Shown piece after piece: positions 19,012-27,800 of a DNA stretch of 64,000 nucleotides. The stretch is from contig CANNAN010000005.1 in assembly GCA_947502635.1 (NCBI GenBank), forward strand, positions 186,001 through 250,000, written 5' to 3'. The DNA comes from an uncultured Flavobacteriaceae bacterium. GTDB lineage: Bacteria > Bacteroidota > Bacteroidia > Flavobacteriales > Flavobacteriaceae. Numbering within the stretch: position 1 is the stretch's first letter; each line of letters begins with the position of its first letter. A model generated the notes under the pieces. It saw only the letters and a list, made by a program, of their open reading frames with translations, searched no databases and had not been told where the DNA came from. Made by a program: the position numbers and the translations under genes.

Positions 19012-19671
19012 TTACATATTTAAGTATTTATTCAAATAATCCGATCGATCTTTGAGACTTTCAATATAGCTGTCTTCTTCATGTCCAGATATAATATTAT
19101 AACTATATCTACGAAAAGTTTGAATAATTTCATTGAGTCCAGTGCCACCTATTTTAATGGTTACCTGTACGACATCATTTTTTATTTTTGAAATAAAAGC
19201 TCCTAAAAATTTACCATTGTTAGATTCTACAATTTGACTTATTTCACTAAATGAATAATCATTAATTCCTTTTTCAACGACTAAAACGCCACCAGCTTCA
19301 AAAAAGAAAGGTGATTCACTAAAGAGGCTAATAATATCATTAAGTTCATAATAGCCTAAATAATTATTTTTTTGATCTAAAACAGGCATGATGTTCGTCG
19401 AGTTTTGAGCAAAGGCTTCCAATACGTCTAACCAAAGTGTATTATCTCTTACAAAAAAGTCTTCAACAGAATAAAGGTATTCGCTAATAGGTTTATCGCT
19501 TTCAAAACAATGTGCATCGGTTTCAAAAAAAGTGCCTAAAAAAACACCATTCTCATCCTTAATAGGGATGTGAGAATATGTTAACTGATTAAATAGTAAT
19601 TGTAACTCACTTATTTTATTGTGACCATTTAATGGTTTGATATCATTTATAATGTATTCTGAAAGTTTCAT
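19012..19671 (-). CDS. CBS domain-containing protein
   Basis: The 219-aa product has a pair of CBS motifs in its first two thirds (about 1-135: HIPIKDENGVFLGTFFE and IMPVLDQKNNYLGYYELNDIISLF), followed by an ACT-like tail (VVQVTIKIGGTGLNEIIQTF). CBS pairs bind adenine nucleotides and regulate partner proteins. It precedes nadK in the same direction, so an adenylate-sensing role next to NADP synthesis is an attractive but unproven idea. It diverges from pdxJ. Confidence 0.88.
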   Translation of the reverse strand: MKLSEYIINDIKPLNGHNKISELQLLFNQLTYSHIPIKDENGVFLGTFFETDAHCFESDKPISEYLYSVEDFFVRDNTLWLDVLEAFAQNSTNIMPVLDQKNNYLGYYELNDIISLFSESPFFFEAGGVLVVEKGINDYSFSEISQIVESNNGKFLGAFISKIKNDVVQVTIKIGGTGLNEIIQTFRRYSYNIISGHEEDSYIESLKDRSDYLNKYLNM

Positions 19672-19881
19672 TGTTCAGCTTTATGAGTATGCAAATTAAT
19701 TAAAAAAATAGTATATAAGCCTGTTCTACTTTGTATTTTTGCAGAACTCATTTAAACTTTTTGTTTTGAAGCGGAAATTAGGGGTTTTGAATTTTATAAA
19801 AAGTTAAAATATAGATTCAAAAGAACCATTTTTTAGCCAATATAAGAAAGCTTAAATGCGTTCTATTTTTAAAATTCAGGT

Positions 19882-20595
19882 ATGACAAAATTAAGTGTAA
19901 ATATTAACAAGATTGCTACATTAAGAAATTCTAGAGGAGGTGATGTGCCAAATGTAGTTCAGTTTGCAAAGGATGTACAACGGTTTGGTGCCGAGGGTGT
20001 AACGATCCACCCGAGACCAGATGAGCGCCATATACGCTATCGGGATGCACGCGATTTAAAACCAGAAGTTTATACAGAATATAATATTGAAGGGAATCCT
20101 GTAGATTCTTTTGTAGAATTGGTTTTAAGAGTAAAACCAACTCAGGTGACGTTGGTGCCTGATGCTGTAGATGCTATTACAAGCAATGCGGGTTGGGATA
20201 CTATAAAGCATAATCATTTTTTAGTGGATGTCATTAAGGAGTTTCAACGAAACAAAATAAGAACTTCTATTTTTGTGGACCCTGTTTTAGAACAAATTGA
20301 AGGTGCTAAAGCTACAGGGACAGATAGAATTGAATTATACACAGAAGCCTTTGCACATCAGTATAGCTTAGGGAATACAGGAGCTATTAAGCCTTATGTA
20401 GATAGTGCTGTATTAGCAAATAGTTTAGGATTGGGTATTAATGCGGGACATGATTTGTCTTTAGATAATATTGAATTTTTCAAAAATAATATTCCTGGCT
20501 TATTAGAGGTTTCTATAGGACATGCTTTAATAGCGGAGAGTTTGTATTTAGGGATAGAGAATGTTATTCAAATGTATTTACGAAAACTTAAATAG
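19882..20595 (+). CDS. pdxJ: Pyridoxine 5'-phosphate synthase
   Basis: The 237-aa TIM-barrel enzyme condenses 1-deoxyxylulose 5-phosphate with aminoacetone 3-phosphate to form pyridoxine 5'-phosphate (vitamin B6). Its start LSVNINKIATLRNSRGG, the segment GVTIHPRPDERHIRYRD and the C-terminal GLGINAGHDLS are the PdxJ signatures. A TATTTTTG box at 19734-19741, with no good -33 element, may be its promoter. It is divergent from the CBS gene, and the next gene is 163 bp downstream. Confidence 0.96.
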   Translation: MTKLSVNINKIATLRNSRGGDVPNVVQFAKDVQRFGAEGVTIHPRPDERHIRYRDARDLKPEVYTEYNIEGNPVDSFVELVLRVKPTQVTLVPDAVDAITSNAGWDTIKHNHFLVDVIKEFQRNKIRTSIFVDPVLEQIEGAKATGTDRIELYTEAFAHQYSLGNTGAIKPYVDSAVLANSLGLGINAGHDLSLDNIEFFKNNIPGLLEVSIGHALIAESLYLGIENVIQMYLRKLK

Positions 20596-20727
20596 TTAAC
20601 ACAAAATATTAAATCGAAAGTGTTTGTGTTATAACAGTCGAAACCGTGTTAAAATGCTTAAAAGAGTAAGCATAGGTGCATGAGAAGACAAGTAAAATAA
20701 ATATAATAAGATTAATGACACAATCGT

Positions 20728-20754
20728 TTCCTCCTTTGGAGGATTAAGGAGGAA
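20728..20754 (+). promoter_or_regulatory. Strong Shine-Dalgarno that can be hidden in a hairpin
   Basis: AAGGAGG at 20746-20752 is spaced six bases from ATG 20759, a strong ribosome binding site that is unusual in Bacteroidota. TTCCTCCTT at 20728-20736 is the exact reverse complement of AAGGAGGAA at 20746-20754 and could mask it. An alternative short hairpin (TCCTCC 20729-20734 with GGAGGA 20738-20743) would free it. This could be a translational switch or a remnant of a repeat. Confidence 0.45.
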
Positions 20755-20758
20755 TTTT

Positions 20759-21523
20759 ATGATATTACATTCAAATATAATAGGAGAAGGGCAACCATTT
20801 ATAATCCTTCATGGCTTTTTAGGAATGAGTGATAATTGGAAAACACTTGGACGTCAATTTGGCGAGCAAGGTTTTCAAGTTCATTTAATCGATCAACGCA
20901 ATCATGGACGTAGTTTTTGGGATAATAATTTTAGCTATGAAGTGCTTGCTGAAGATTTAAAACATTATTGTGATGCCCATAATCTTACTAATATTTTATT
21001 ATTAGGGCATTCTATGGGAGGGAAAACAGCTATGTTATTTGCAACGCAATATCCAGAAATAGTTTCGAAGTTGATTATTGCAGATATTTCTCCACGCTTT
21101 TATCCAATTCATCATGATGCTATTTTAGAAGGTTTAGATGCTTTAGATTTTGATACCATTAAGAGTAGAGGAGAGGCAGATAAGTTGTTAAGTAATTATG
21201 TGTCTGATTTTGGAACACGTCAGTTCTTATTAAAAAATTTATATTGGGTTGAAAAAGGAAAGTTAGGTTTGCGTATCAACTTAGAGGTTTTAAAAGAAGA
21301 GGTTGCAGAGGTAGGAGAGTCTTTGCCTTCGTATGCGCGTTTTGAAAAAGAGGCTTTGTTTTTAAGAGGAGACCGATCGGAATATATAGGCGTTGATGAT
21401 GAAACCCTAATTTCTAATCATTTTCCTGAGTCGGAAATTATAACTATTACAAATTCAGGGCATTGGCTACATGCCGAAAACCCAAAAGATTTTTTTGAGG
21501 CTGTTTTACAGTTCGTTAAGTAA
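20759..21523 (+). CDS. Alpha/beta-fold hydrolase (YbfF-like esterase)
   Basis: The 254-aa alpha/beta hydrolase has the oxyanion-hole segment ILHGFLGMSDNW, the nucleophile elbow LLGHSMGGKTAM with Ser85, a likely catalytic Asp in FLRGDRSEYIG and His in NSGHWLHAENP near the C-terminus. It matches the YbfF-type short-chain acyl esterase family. The substrate is unknown. It may be expressed from its own leader, which carries an exceptionally good ribosome binding site, see 20728-20754. Confidence 0.9.
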   Translation: MILHSNIIGEGQPFIILHGFLGMSDNWKTLGRQFGEQGFQVHLIDQRNHGRSFWDNNFSYEVLAEDLKHYCDAHNLTNILLLGHSMGGKTAMLFATQYPEIVSKLIIADISPRFYPIHHDAILEGLDALDFDTIKSRGEADKLLSNYVSDFGTRQFLLKNLYWVEKGKLGLRINLEVLKEEVAEVGESLPSYARFEKEALFLRGDRSEYIGVDDETLISNHFPESEIITITNSGHWLHAENPKDFFEAVLQFVK

Positions 21524-21584
21524 TTTTTTTTTGTACATTTAATTATGTTAATTACCTCGAACAGATAAAAGCAAATAAAAACAG

Positions 21585-21932
21585 ATGAAACTCCTAACTA
21601 AACTTCTATTAAATGCTATTGCTGTATTTGTGATAGCATATTTTTTAAATGGTGTGCATGTAGATGGCTACATAACAGCCTTCATTGTAGCTGTTGTATT
21701 ATCGGTATTGAACCTATTTATAAAACCTATTCTGATTATTTTGACTTTACCAATAACCATAGTTACTTTAGGGTTATTTCTATTAATAATTAATGCATTA
21801 ATTATTTTATTAGCAGATAAATTAATCGATGGTTTTTCTGTGAATAGTATTTGGATTGCAGTGTTATTTAGTATTCTGCTTTCTGTTTTACAATCAATAC
21901 TTCATTCACTTTTAAAAGACGATAAAAAATAG
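21585..21932 (+). CDS. Phage holin family (PF04020-like) small membrane protein
   Basis: The 115-aa product has four hydrophobic helices with the family phrases FLNGVHVDGYITAF, LSVLNLFIKPILIILTLPIT and LGLFLLIINALIILLADKLIDGF. Despite the family name it is a common chromosomal membrane protein (YvlD-like) with no phage context here; its function is unknown. It starts 61 bp after the hydrolase gene on the same strand. Confidence 0.88.
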   Translation: MKLLTKLLLNAIAVFVIAYFLNGVHVDGYITAFIVAVVLSVLNLFIKPILIILTLPITIVTLGLFLLIINALIILLADKLIDGFSVNSIWIAVLFSILLSVLQSILHSLLKDDKK

Positions 21933-22046
21933 CTTTAAACAGACTCTTACATCGTTGATTCTTAAAACTAAATATTATAATAGTGAATGACATGTGACCG
22001 TTGAAAATCAATAAATAAGCTCACATGAAATCAAGGGGTTAAAAAC

Positions 22047-22077
22047 TTTGTTGGGATGTAAAAATATTATATTTTTG
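22047..22077 (+). promoter_or_regulatory. Trigger-factor promoter of Bacteroidetes type with overlapping palindrome
   Basis: TTTG (22047-22050), exactly 19 bases, then TATTTTTG (22070-22077) fits the -33/-7 consensus TTTG-N19-TAnnTTTG. The predicted transcript starts near 22084, giving a leader of about 80 bases. A 13-bp palindrome (GGGATGTAAAAAT 22053-22065 with ATTTTTGCATCCC 22071-22083, one mismatch) covers the spacer and the -7 box. Confidence 0.7.
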
Positions 22078-22165
22078 CATCCCAATTTTGGTTACATAAA
22101 TTTTTAGCTTCTTAAAAGAAGACTTTATTGTTAAATGCCTGATACAGGGCTTTATATAATTTAAA

Positions 22166-23494
22166 ATGAATATTACAAGAGAAAACGTAGATGCATTAAA
22201 TGCTGTTGTGAAAGTAGATATCGCTAAAGAAGACTATAGCGAGAAAGTTGAAAAAATCTTAGCAGACTATCGTAAAACAGCAAATATACCTGGTTTTAGA
22301 AAGGGGCATGTGCCAATGGGGATGGTTAAAAAACAATACGGAAAGGCTGTTTTGGTAGATGAGGTTAATAAATTATTACAAGATGCTTTAAATAAATACC
22401 TTACAGAGGAAAAGCTAGATGTACTAGGGCAACCATTACCAAGACCACAAGATGAGATAAATTGGGATTCTGATGGATTTTCTTTTGAATTCGAATTAGG
22501 TTTAGCGCCAGAATTTGAAGTAAACTTAAAAGGTAAAAAAGCAATTACGCAATATAATATTATTGCAGATGATAAAATGATTGATGAACAAATTGAGCGT
22601 ATTCAAAAGCAATACGGTAAATTAGTTTCTCAAGATGTCGTTGTAAAAGACAGTGAAATTACTGGAACTTATAAGAATGAAGAAAAAGAGATTGATAATA
22701 CAGTCACTTTAACTTTAGATAAGTTTAAAGGAAAAGCAACAGAAAAGCAATTTATAGGAGCCAAAGCAGGTGATGTGGTTACCTTGAAAACTAAAGGACT
22801 TTATGATGATGAGCATGAATTAATGCATGCTTTAAAATTAAGTCATGATGAAGTACATGGTTTAGATATCGAAGTAAACTTTACAATTACAGAGATTAAT
22901 GAGCGTGAGTTAGCAGACTTAGATCAAGATTTATTTGATAAGCTTTTTGGAAAAGATACTGTTACTTCGGTTACAGAATTAAAAGCGAAGATAAAGGAAG
23001 ATGCCGAAAAGCAATTTGTACAACAAGCAGATCAAAAACTTTTAAATGATGTCACTGAATATTTAGTTGAAAATACGAAGTTCGATCTACCAGCTGAGTT
23101 TTTGACTAAGTGGATGCAAACTGCTGGTGAAAAAGAAATAGATGCAGCTCAGGCAAGAGAAGAATACGAAAAATCAGAAAAAAGTTTACGTTATCAATTA
23201 ATCGAGGGTAAGCTTATTACAGATAACGATGTTCAGGTAACTATGGATGATATTAAAAATCATGCAAGAGAAATGATTAAAGGGCAAATGGCTCAATTTG
23301 GTCAAATGGATCCTTCAGATAAAGAATTAGATGATATTGCTGCACGTGTATTATCTAATCAAGATGAGGCTCGTAGAATATCAGAGCAATTAATTAGCCA
23401 AAAATTATTAGCGGTTTACAAAGAGAAAGCTAATATAAAGGTTAAAGAATTAAGCTATGAAAAGTTCGTAAAAGAAGTTTATGGAGATAAATAG
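22166..23494 (+). CDS. tig: Trigger factor
   Basis: The 442-aa ribosome-associated chaperone has the ribosome-binding loop motif PGFRKGHVPMGMV in its N-terminal domain (about 1-115), a divergent FKBP-like PPIase domain (about 150-240) and the long helical C-terminal arms (about 250-430). It protects nascent chains at the exit tunnel. It is followed by a terminator (23520-23549) and then clpP and clpX, the widely conserved tig-clpP-clpX order linking folding and proteolysis. Confidence 0.95.
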   Translation: MNITRENVDALNAVVKVDIAKEDYSEKVEKILADYRKTANIPGFRKGHVPMGMVKKQYGKAVLVDEVNKLLQDALNKYLTEEKLDVLGQPLPRPQDEINWDSDGFSFEFELGLAPEFEVNLKGKKAITQYNIIADDKMIDEQIERIQKQYGKLVSQDVVVKDSEITGTYKNEEKEIDNTVTLTLDKFKGKATEKQFIGAKAGDVVTLKTKGLYDDEHELMHALKLSHDEVHGLDIEVNFTITEINERELADLDQDLFDKLFGKDTVTSVTELKAKIKEDAEKQFVQQADQKLLNDVTEYLVENTKFDLPAEFLTKWMQTAGEKEIDAAQAREEYEKSEKSLRYQLIEGKLITDNDVQVTMDDIKNHAREMIKGQMAQFGQMDPSDKELDDIAARVLSNQDEARRISEQLISQKLLAVYKEKANIKVKELSYEKFVKEVYGDK

Positions 23495-23519
23495 GTAAGA
23501 ATAATTCCTTATATTTAGG

Positions 23520-23549
23520 CGCTTAAATCTACAGGTTTAAGCGTTTTTT
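23520..23549 (+). terminator. Terminator after tig
   Basis: Stem CGCTTAAA (23520-23527) with TTTAAGCG (23536-23543) and a following run of six T. It lies 25 bp after the tig stop, so clpP probably has its own promoter or partial read-through. Confidence 0.8.
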
Positions 23550-23636
23550 ATTCAAAAAAAGGAATTTTTTAAAATAGATTATTATGCCATTTAAATGTAA
23601 ATCAGGCGATTAATCAAATTAAATATTAAAAAGACT

Positions 23637-24311
23637 ATGGATTACGCAAAAGAATTTGAAAAATTCGCGATAAAAGATCAAGGTATTAGTAGTACATATT
23701 ACAATAAAATTGTTAGTAGTATGTATCCAAGCAGTTTAACACCAAATATTATTGAAGAGCGTCAAATGAACATCGCTATTTTTGATGTATTTTCTCGTTT
23801 AATGATGGATCGTATTATTTTTATGGGTACGGCTATTAACGATCAAGTGGCAAATATTATACAAGCACAATTATTGTTTTTAGAAAGTGTTGATGCTTCA
23901 AAAGATATTCAAATTTATATTAATTCTCCAGGAGGAAGTGTTTATGCTGGTTTGGGGATATACGATACGATGCAATTTATAAAACCAGATGTAGCTACTA
24001 TTTGTACTGGTATGGCAGCCTCTATGGGAGCTGTTTTATTATGTGCTGGTGAGAAAGGTAAACGAAGCGGTTTAACGCATTCTAGAGTTATGATACACCA
24101 ACCATTAGGTGGTGCTCAAGGACAGGCTAGCGATATTGAAATTACAGCTAGAGAGATCTTGATTTTAAAAGAAGAACTTTATAAGATTATTAGTAAGCAT
24201 TCAGGACAAGATTACGACAAAGTATACCAGGATAGTGATCGGGATTATTGGATGAAATCGGATAAAGCCAAGGAATATGGTATGATTGACGAAATTTTAT
24301 CTCGTAATTAA
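23637..24311 (+). CDS. clpP: ATP-dependent Clp protease proteolytic subunit
   Basis: The 224-aa serine peptidase has catalytic Ser129 in GMAASMGAVLL and His154 in SRVMIHQPLGG, plus the family segments YINSPGGSVYAGLGIYDTM and DRDYWM. It forms a double heptameric chamber fed by ClpX or ClpA/C. It carries an N-terminal stretch of about 30 residues before the core that may be a propeptide. clpX follows at 77 bp on the same strand. Confidence 0.97.
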   Translation: MDYAKEFEKFAIKDQGISSTYYNKIVSSMYPSSLTPNIIEERQMNIAIFDVFSRLMMDRIIFMGTAINDQVANIIQAQLLFLESVDASKDIQIYINSPGGSVYAGLGIYDTMQFIKPDVATICTGMAASMGAVLLCAGEKGKRSGLTHSRVMIHQPLGGAQGQASDIEITAREILILKEELYKIISKHSGQDYDKVYQDSDRDYWMKSDKAKEYGMIDEILSRN

Positions 24312-24388
24312 ATAAAAAATTCGTAAATTTAGTTAGTTGTTATTGAGGGATTTATAATAATTTACACCCAAATATAAATAATAGATTA

Positions 24389-25621
24389 ATGGCAAAAGAA
24401 GAATTGGAATGTTCGTTTTGCGGTAGAAAAAAACCCGAAACGAATTTATTAATAGCAGGCTTAGATGCTCATATATGTGATAGATGTATAGAGCAAGCAC
24501 ATGGTATTGTAATTGAAGAATCTAAGCAAAGTGATAGTAGTGATTTATCTGCTGAATTAAAATTGCGTAAACCCCAGCAAATTAAAGGATTTCTTGATGA
24601 GTATATCATTGGACAAGGCATGACAAAAAAGGTAATGTCTGTCGCTGTTTACAATCATTATAAACGTTTACTCCAACCACCATCTAAAGATGATATAGAT
24701 ATTCAAAAAAGTAATATCATTATGGTAGGGCAAACAGGTACGGGGAAAACCCTAATGGCAAAAACAATTGCCAGAATGCTCAATGTTCCATTGGCTATAG
24801 TAGATGCTACGGTTTTAACAGAAGCTGGCTATGTAGGTGAAGATGTAGAGAGTATTTTAACCCGTTTATTACAAGCGGCAGATTATAATTTAGAAAAGGC
24901 AGAGAAAGGTATTGTTTTTATTGACGAGATTGATAAAATTGCTCGTAAAAGTGATAACCCGTCTATTACTCGCGATGTTTCTGGAGAAGGTGTGCAACAA
25001 GCTTTATTAAAACTTTTAGAAGGGACTGTTGTTAATGTACCGCCAAAAGGAGGTCGTAAGCACCCAGATCAAAAATTTATAGAAGTCAACACCGAAAATA
25101 TTTTATTTATTGCAGGGGGTGCCTTTGATGGTATTGATCGTGTTATCTCAAAGCGTTTAAATATGCAAGCTGTAGGTTACAGTGCGTCTATGTCTGATGA
25201 AGTTGTAGATCAAGACCATTTACTGCAATATATTATTCCAAAAGATTTGAAAGATTTTGGATTGATTCCAGAAATTATTGGTCGTTTGCCAGTCCTTACA
25301 TATATGGATCCTTTAGATGCAAAAACTTTAAGGGCTATTTTAACAGAGCCTAAAAATGCTATCATCAAACAATACAAGAAGTTGTTTGCTATGGATGAAA
25401 TTGATTTTGCCATAACAGATGGAGCTTTAGATTTTATTGTAAATAAAGCCATTGAGTATAAATTGGGAGCAAGAGGGTTACGTTCACTTTGTGAAGAAAT
25501 ATTAACAGATGCTATGTTTGAGTTACCTAGTAGTAATGAGAAGAAGTTAAATGTAACTAAAGTATATGCAGAAGATAAATTAACGAAAACAACTTTGAAG
25601 AAACTAAAAGCAGTCTCATAA
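24389..25621 (+). CDS. clpX: ATP-dependent Clp protease ATP-binding subunit ClpX
   Basis: The 410-aa AAA+ unfoldase has an N-terminal zinc-binding domain with Cys8, Cys11, Cys30 and Cys33, Walker A GQTGTGKT (about 114-121), Walker [11 protein letters not shown], and the ClpX phrases [21 protein letters not shown] and [13 protein letters not shown]. It recognises tagged substrates and threads them into ClpP. It is likely co-transcribed with clpP, and a strong terminator follows at 25646-25677. Confidence 0.97.
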   Translation: MAKEELECSFCGRKKPETNLLIAGLDAHICDRCIEQAHGIVIEESKQSDSSDLSAELKLRKPQQIKGFLDEYIIGQGMTKKVMSVAVYNHYKRLLQPPSKDDIDIQKSNIIMVGQTGTGKTLMAKTIARMLNVPLAIVDATVLTEAGYVGEDVESILTRLLQAADYNLEKAEKGIVFIDEIDKIARKSDNPSITRDVSGEGVQQALLKLLEGTVVNVPPKGGRKHPDQKFIEVNTENILFIAGGAFDGIDRVISKRLNMQAVGYSASMSDEVVDQDHLLQYIIPKDLKDFGLIPEIIGRLPVLTYMDPLDAKTLRAILTEPKNAIIKQYKKLFAMDEIDFAITDGALDFIVNKAIEYKLGARGLRSLCEEILTDAMFELPSSNEKKLNVTKVYAEDKLTKTTLKKLKAVS

Positions 25622-25645
25622 AAAAGTTGAAAGTATATATAGTAT

Positions 25646-25677
25646 AAAAAAACCACGCTAATAGCGTGGTTTTTTAT
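25646..25677 (+). terminator. Rho-independent terminator after clpX
   Basis: AAAAACCACGCT and AGCGTGGTTTTT form a perfect 12-bp stem around a 3-base loop, followed by T residues. It starts 25 bp after the clpX stop. The flanking A and T runs make it potentially bidirectional. Confidence 0.92.
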
Positions 25678-25869
25678 TTTTATGGATGTTAATTAATAAA
25701 AGACATTATGGATAAATTTTCACAGTGTTTCTAAAAACTTTGTTAAAAGTATATTTAATTAGAGAGCCTACAAAGGCTTTTTCAGCCTTTTAGATGATTA
25801 GGCAAAATACTCGTTTAAAAACTTTTATAATTGTATTTGGTCGAATTAAAAACGTATTGAGCATTTTAC

Positions 25870-27471
25870 TTACTCTATAATAACAAATTCTACACGTCTG
25901 TTAGCTTGTAAGTTTTCATCAGTACAATTATTTTTACAATCAACTTTTGGTTTAGTTTCACCATAGCCTTTATATTGTAATCTGCTTTTATTAATACCAT
26001 TATTTATTAAATAAGTGACAGCAGAGGCTGCTCGCTTTTTAGATAAGCTTAAATTATAAGAATCTCTACCTTTATTATCGGTATGAGCATTAATAACTAG
26101 TTTCATTTCAGGATGTTCCTTTAGTACCTTTACAACTTTATTTAAAGAAATAAAAGATTCTTCTTTGACCCCCCATTTGTTAAAATCAAAATAAATGTTT
26201 TCTAAAACAATTCTTAACTCGTCTTCAACTTTTTCAATTACAGGTTCGGTAGTAAGTAATTTTAAATCTCTAGTATAAGAAGTTTTGTAACTTCTCGTTG
26301 TTGTAAATTTAAAATCACCATCTTTAAAGCCATCCTTTTGTGTGGTAATGCTGTACGATTCATAAGGAATTACATCGAAGTTATAAGTAGCATCTGCTTT
26401 GGTTAGCTGTCTTGATATCTCGTTGCCTTCTTCATCTTTTAAAATAACTAAGGTATTAGGAAGTTTTATTTTAGTTTCTAAATCTAATACTTTACCTTTT
26501 ATTGTTTGAATAATTTCATCATTAGTCACAGTATAAATGTCAAACCCACCTTTACCATTTGGTCTGTTTGAAGACACGTAACCTTTGTTTTTTGCAGCTA
26601 AAAAATAAGCAATCTCATCATATCTCGTATTAATGGTATTACCCATATTTCTAGGAGTTCTATAACCATTGTTTAAAATTTTACTTGTAAAAAGATCGAA
26701 ACCACCTAGGTTACTATGTCCTTTAGAAGAAAAGTATAGATATTTAGAATCTATTGAAAGCGATGGATATTTTTCATCTGAAAGTGTATTGATAGTACTT
26801 CCTAAATTTTCTGGAGTACTTAAAGAACCGTCGGCATTTATATTTGAAACGTAGAGATCGTAACCACCAACAGATTCTGGCATATTTGATGAAAAGTATA
26901 GTTTGTCTCCTTTAGGGCTCATAAAAGGATTTTCTATTGAAACATTGGTTTTATTAATACTTAATAATTCTTCATTGATCCAATTACCATGGGAGTCTTC
27001 TTCTAAAACAGCTTTATATAATTTATATTCCATAGAGTTTTCTTTGCTACTTCTGGTATAATATACTGTTTTTTGATCTGGAGAGAATGTTAATTGATCT
27101 TCGCTGTTCTTAGTATTTAAGATTCTAGAAAATAATAAAGGCAAACTTAATGAGCCATTTTTATCAATGTTCAAACAAAATAAATCTTTAAAGGCTTCAT
27201 TAGTATTAGGGTCTATTTTTGCTAAGCCACCGATTTTTTTCGAAGAAACCATAATCAGTTTGTTTCTGAAAAACCCTGAGCCAATTTCAGAATATTTAGT
27301 GTTAACACCCGCATCTAAAAGTTCAAATTTAAATCCGTTTGCATCAATAGATTTAGATGACGAACGTGAATCGTTAAACGAAAAATTATTAGATGCTATT
27401 AAATTTGATGGGCCTTGACTTAGTACAATATTAGAAATAAGCAAAACGAAAAAACTTAATGTAGTTTTCAT
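25870..27471 (-). CDS. PD40 beta-propeller / OmpA family outer-membrane protein
   Basis: The 533-aa product has a signal peptide (SNIVLSQG), WD40-like PD40 repeats (about 90-310: LTFSPDQKTVYYTRS, PFMSPKGDKLYFSS, YPSLSIDSKYLYFSS), a carboxypeptidase-regulatory-like domain (about 330-400: IKGKVLDLETKIKLPNTLVI) and a C-terminal OmpA domain (about 420-533) with the peptidoglycan-binding region INAHTDNKGRDSYNLSLSKKR. It should tie the outer membrane to the cell wall; such proteins often accompany type IX secretion and gliding functions. A paralogue lies 329 bp upstream. Unlike that copy, it ends right after the OmpA domain. Confidence 0.9.
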   Translation of the reverse strand: MKTTLSFFVLLISNIVLSQGPSNLIASNNFSFNDSRSSSKSIDANGFKFELLDAGVNTKYSEIGSGFFRNKLIMVSSKKIGGLAKIDPNTNEAFKDLFCLNIDKNGSLSLPLLFSRILNTKNSEDQLTFSPDQKTVYYTRSSKENSMEYKLYKAVLEEDSHGNWINEELLSINKTNVSIENPFMSPKGDKLYFSSNMPESVGGYDLYVSNINADGSLSTPENLGSTINTLSDEKYPSLSIDSKYLYFSSKGHSNLGGFDLFTSKILNNGYRTPRNMGNTINTRYDEIAYFLAAKNKGYVSSNRPNGKGGFDIYTVTNDEIIQTIKGKVLDLETKIKLPNTLVILKDEEGNEISRQLTKADATYNFDVIPYESYSITTQKDGFKDGDFKFTTTRSYKTSYTRDLKLLTTEPVIEKVEDELRIVLENIYFDFNKWGVKEESFISLNKVVKVLKEHPEMKLVINAHTDNKGRDSYNLSLSKKRAASAVTYLINNGINKSRLQYKGYGETKPKVDCKNNCTDENLQANRRVEFVIIE

Positions 27472-27800
27472 TTTTTGAGGGATTAAGATTAATTGGATGC
27501 TAAATGTAATCTATAACTTAAGTTTTGAGAAATTTTTTAGACCAATAGCTATTTAATCCGTTAATGAATTATTTTATTGAGTTTTGTTAATGAAAATGTT
27601 CAATATCGTTTAAATTTTGGTAAGTTGTGATATTGTCTTTAATGTTGAAAAGCCCCGGTGTTTTATTTTTATGGCTAAGTATATTCTTTTTATTTATAAA
27701 TTAAAAGAAAAAGGTGTCTTCCATCTTGCGAAGAAGTATTAGGCATCCATATATTTATATTTTGATAACTTCTCTTAAAAATTGAAATAAGCGTATAAAA
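27472..27800. other. Intergenic region between the two PD40-OmpA genes
   Basis: This 329-base AT-rich stretch separates the paralogues. It must hold the promoter of the downstream copy or a read-through leader. I see no convincing TTTG-N19-TAnnTTTG pair, no terminator with a long stem and no credible gene; the longest small frames are about 20 codons. Confidence 0.5.

Noticed and set aside
21585-21932. Prophage signal from the phage holin family protein
   Set aside because: The family name is historical; the gene is a widespread chromosomal membrane protein and no phage genes are nearby.
25210-25656. A 148-codon minus-strand frame opposite clpX
   Set aside because: It is entirely antisense to the strongly conserved C-terminal half of ClpX and includes the terminator; its composition is that of a mirrored frame.
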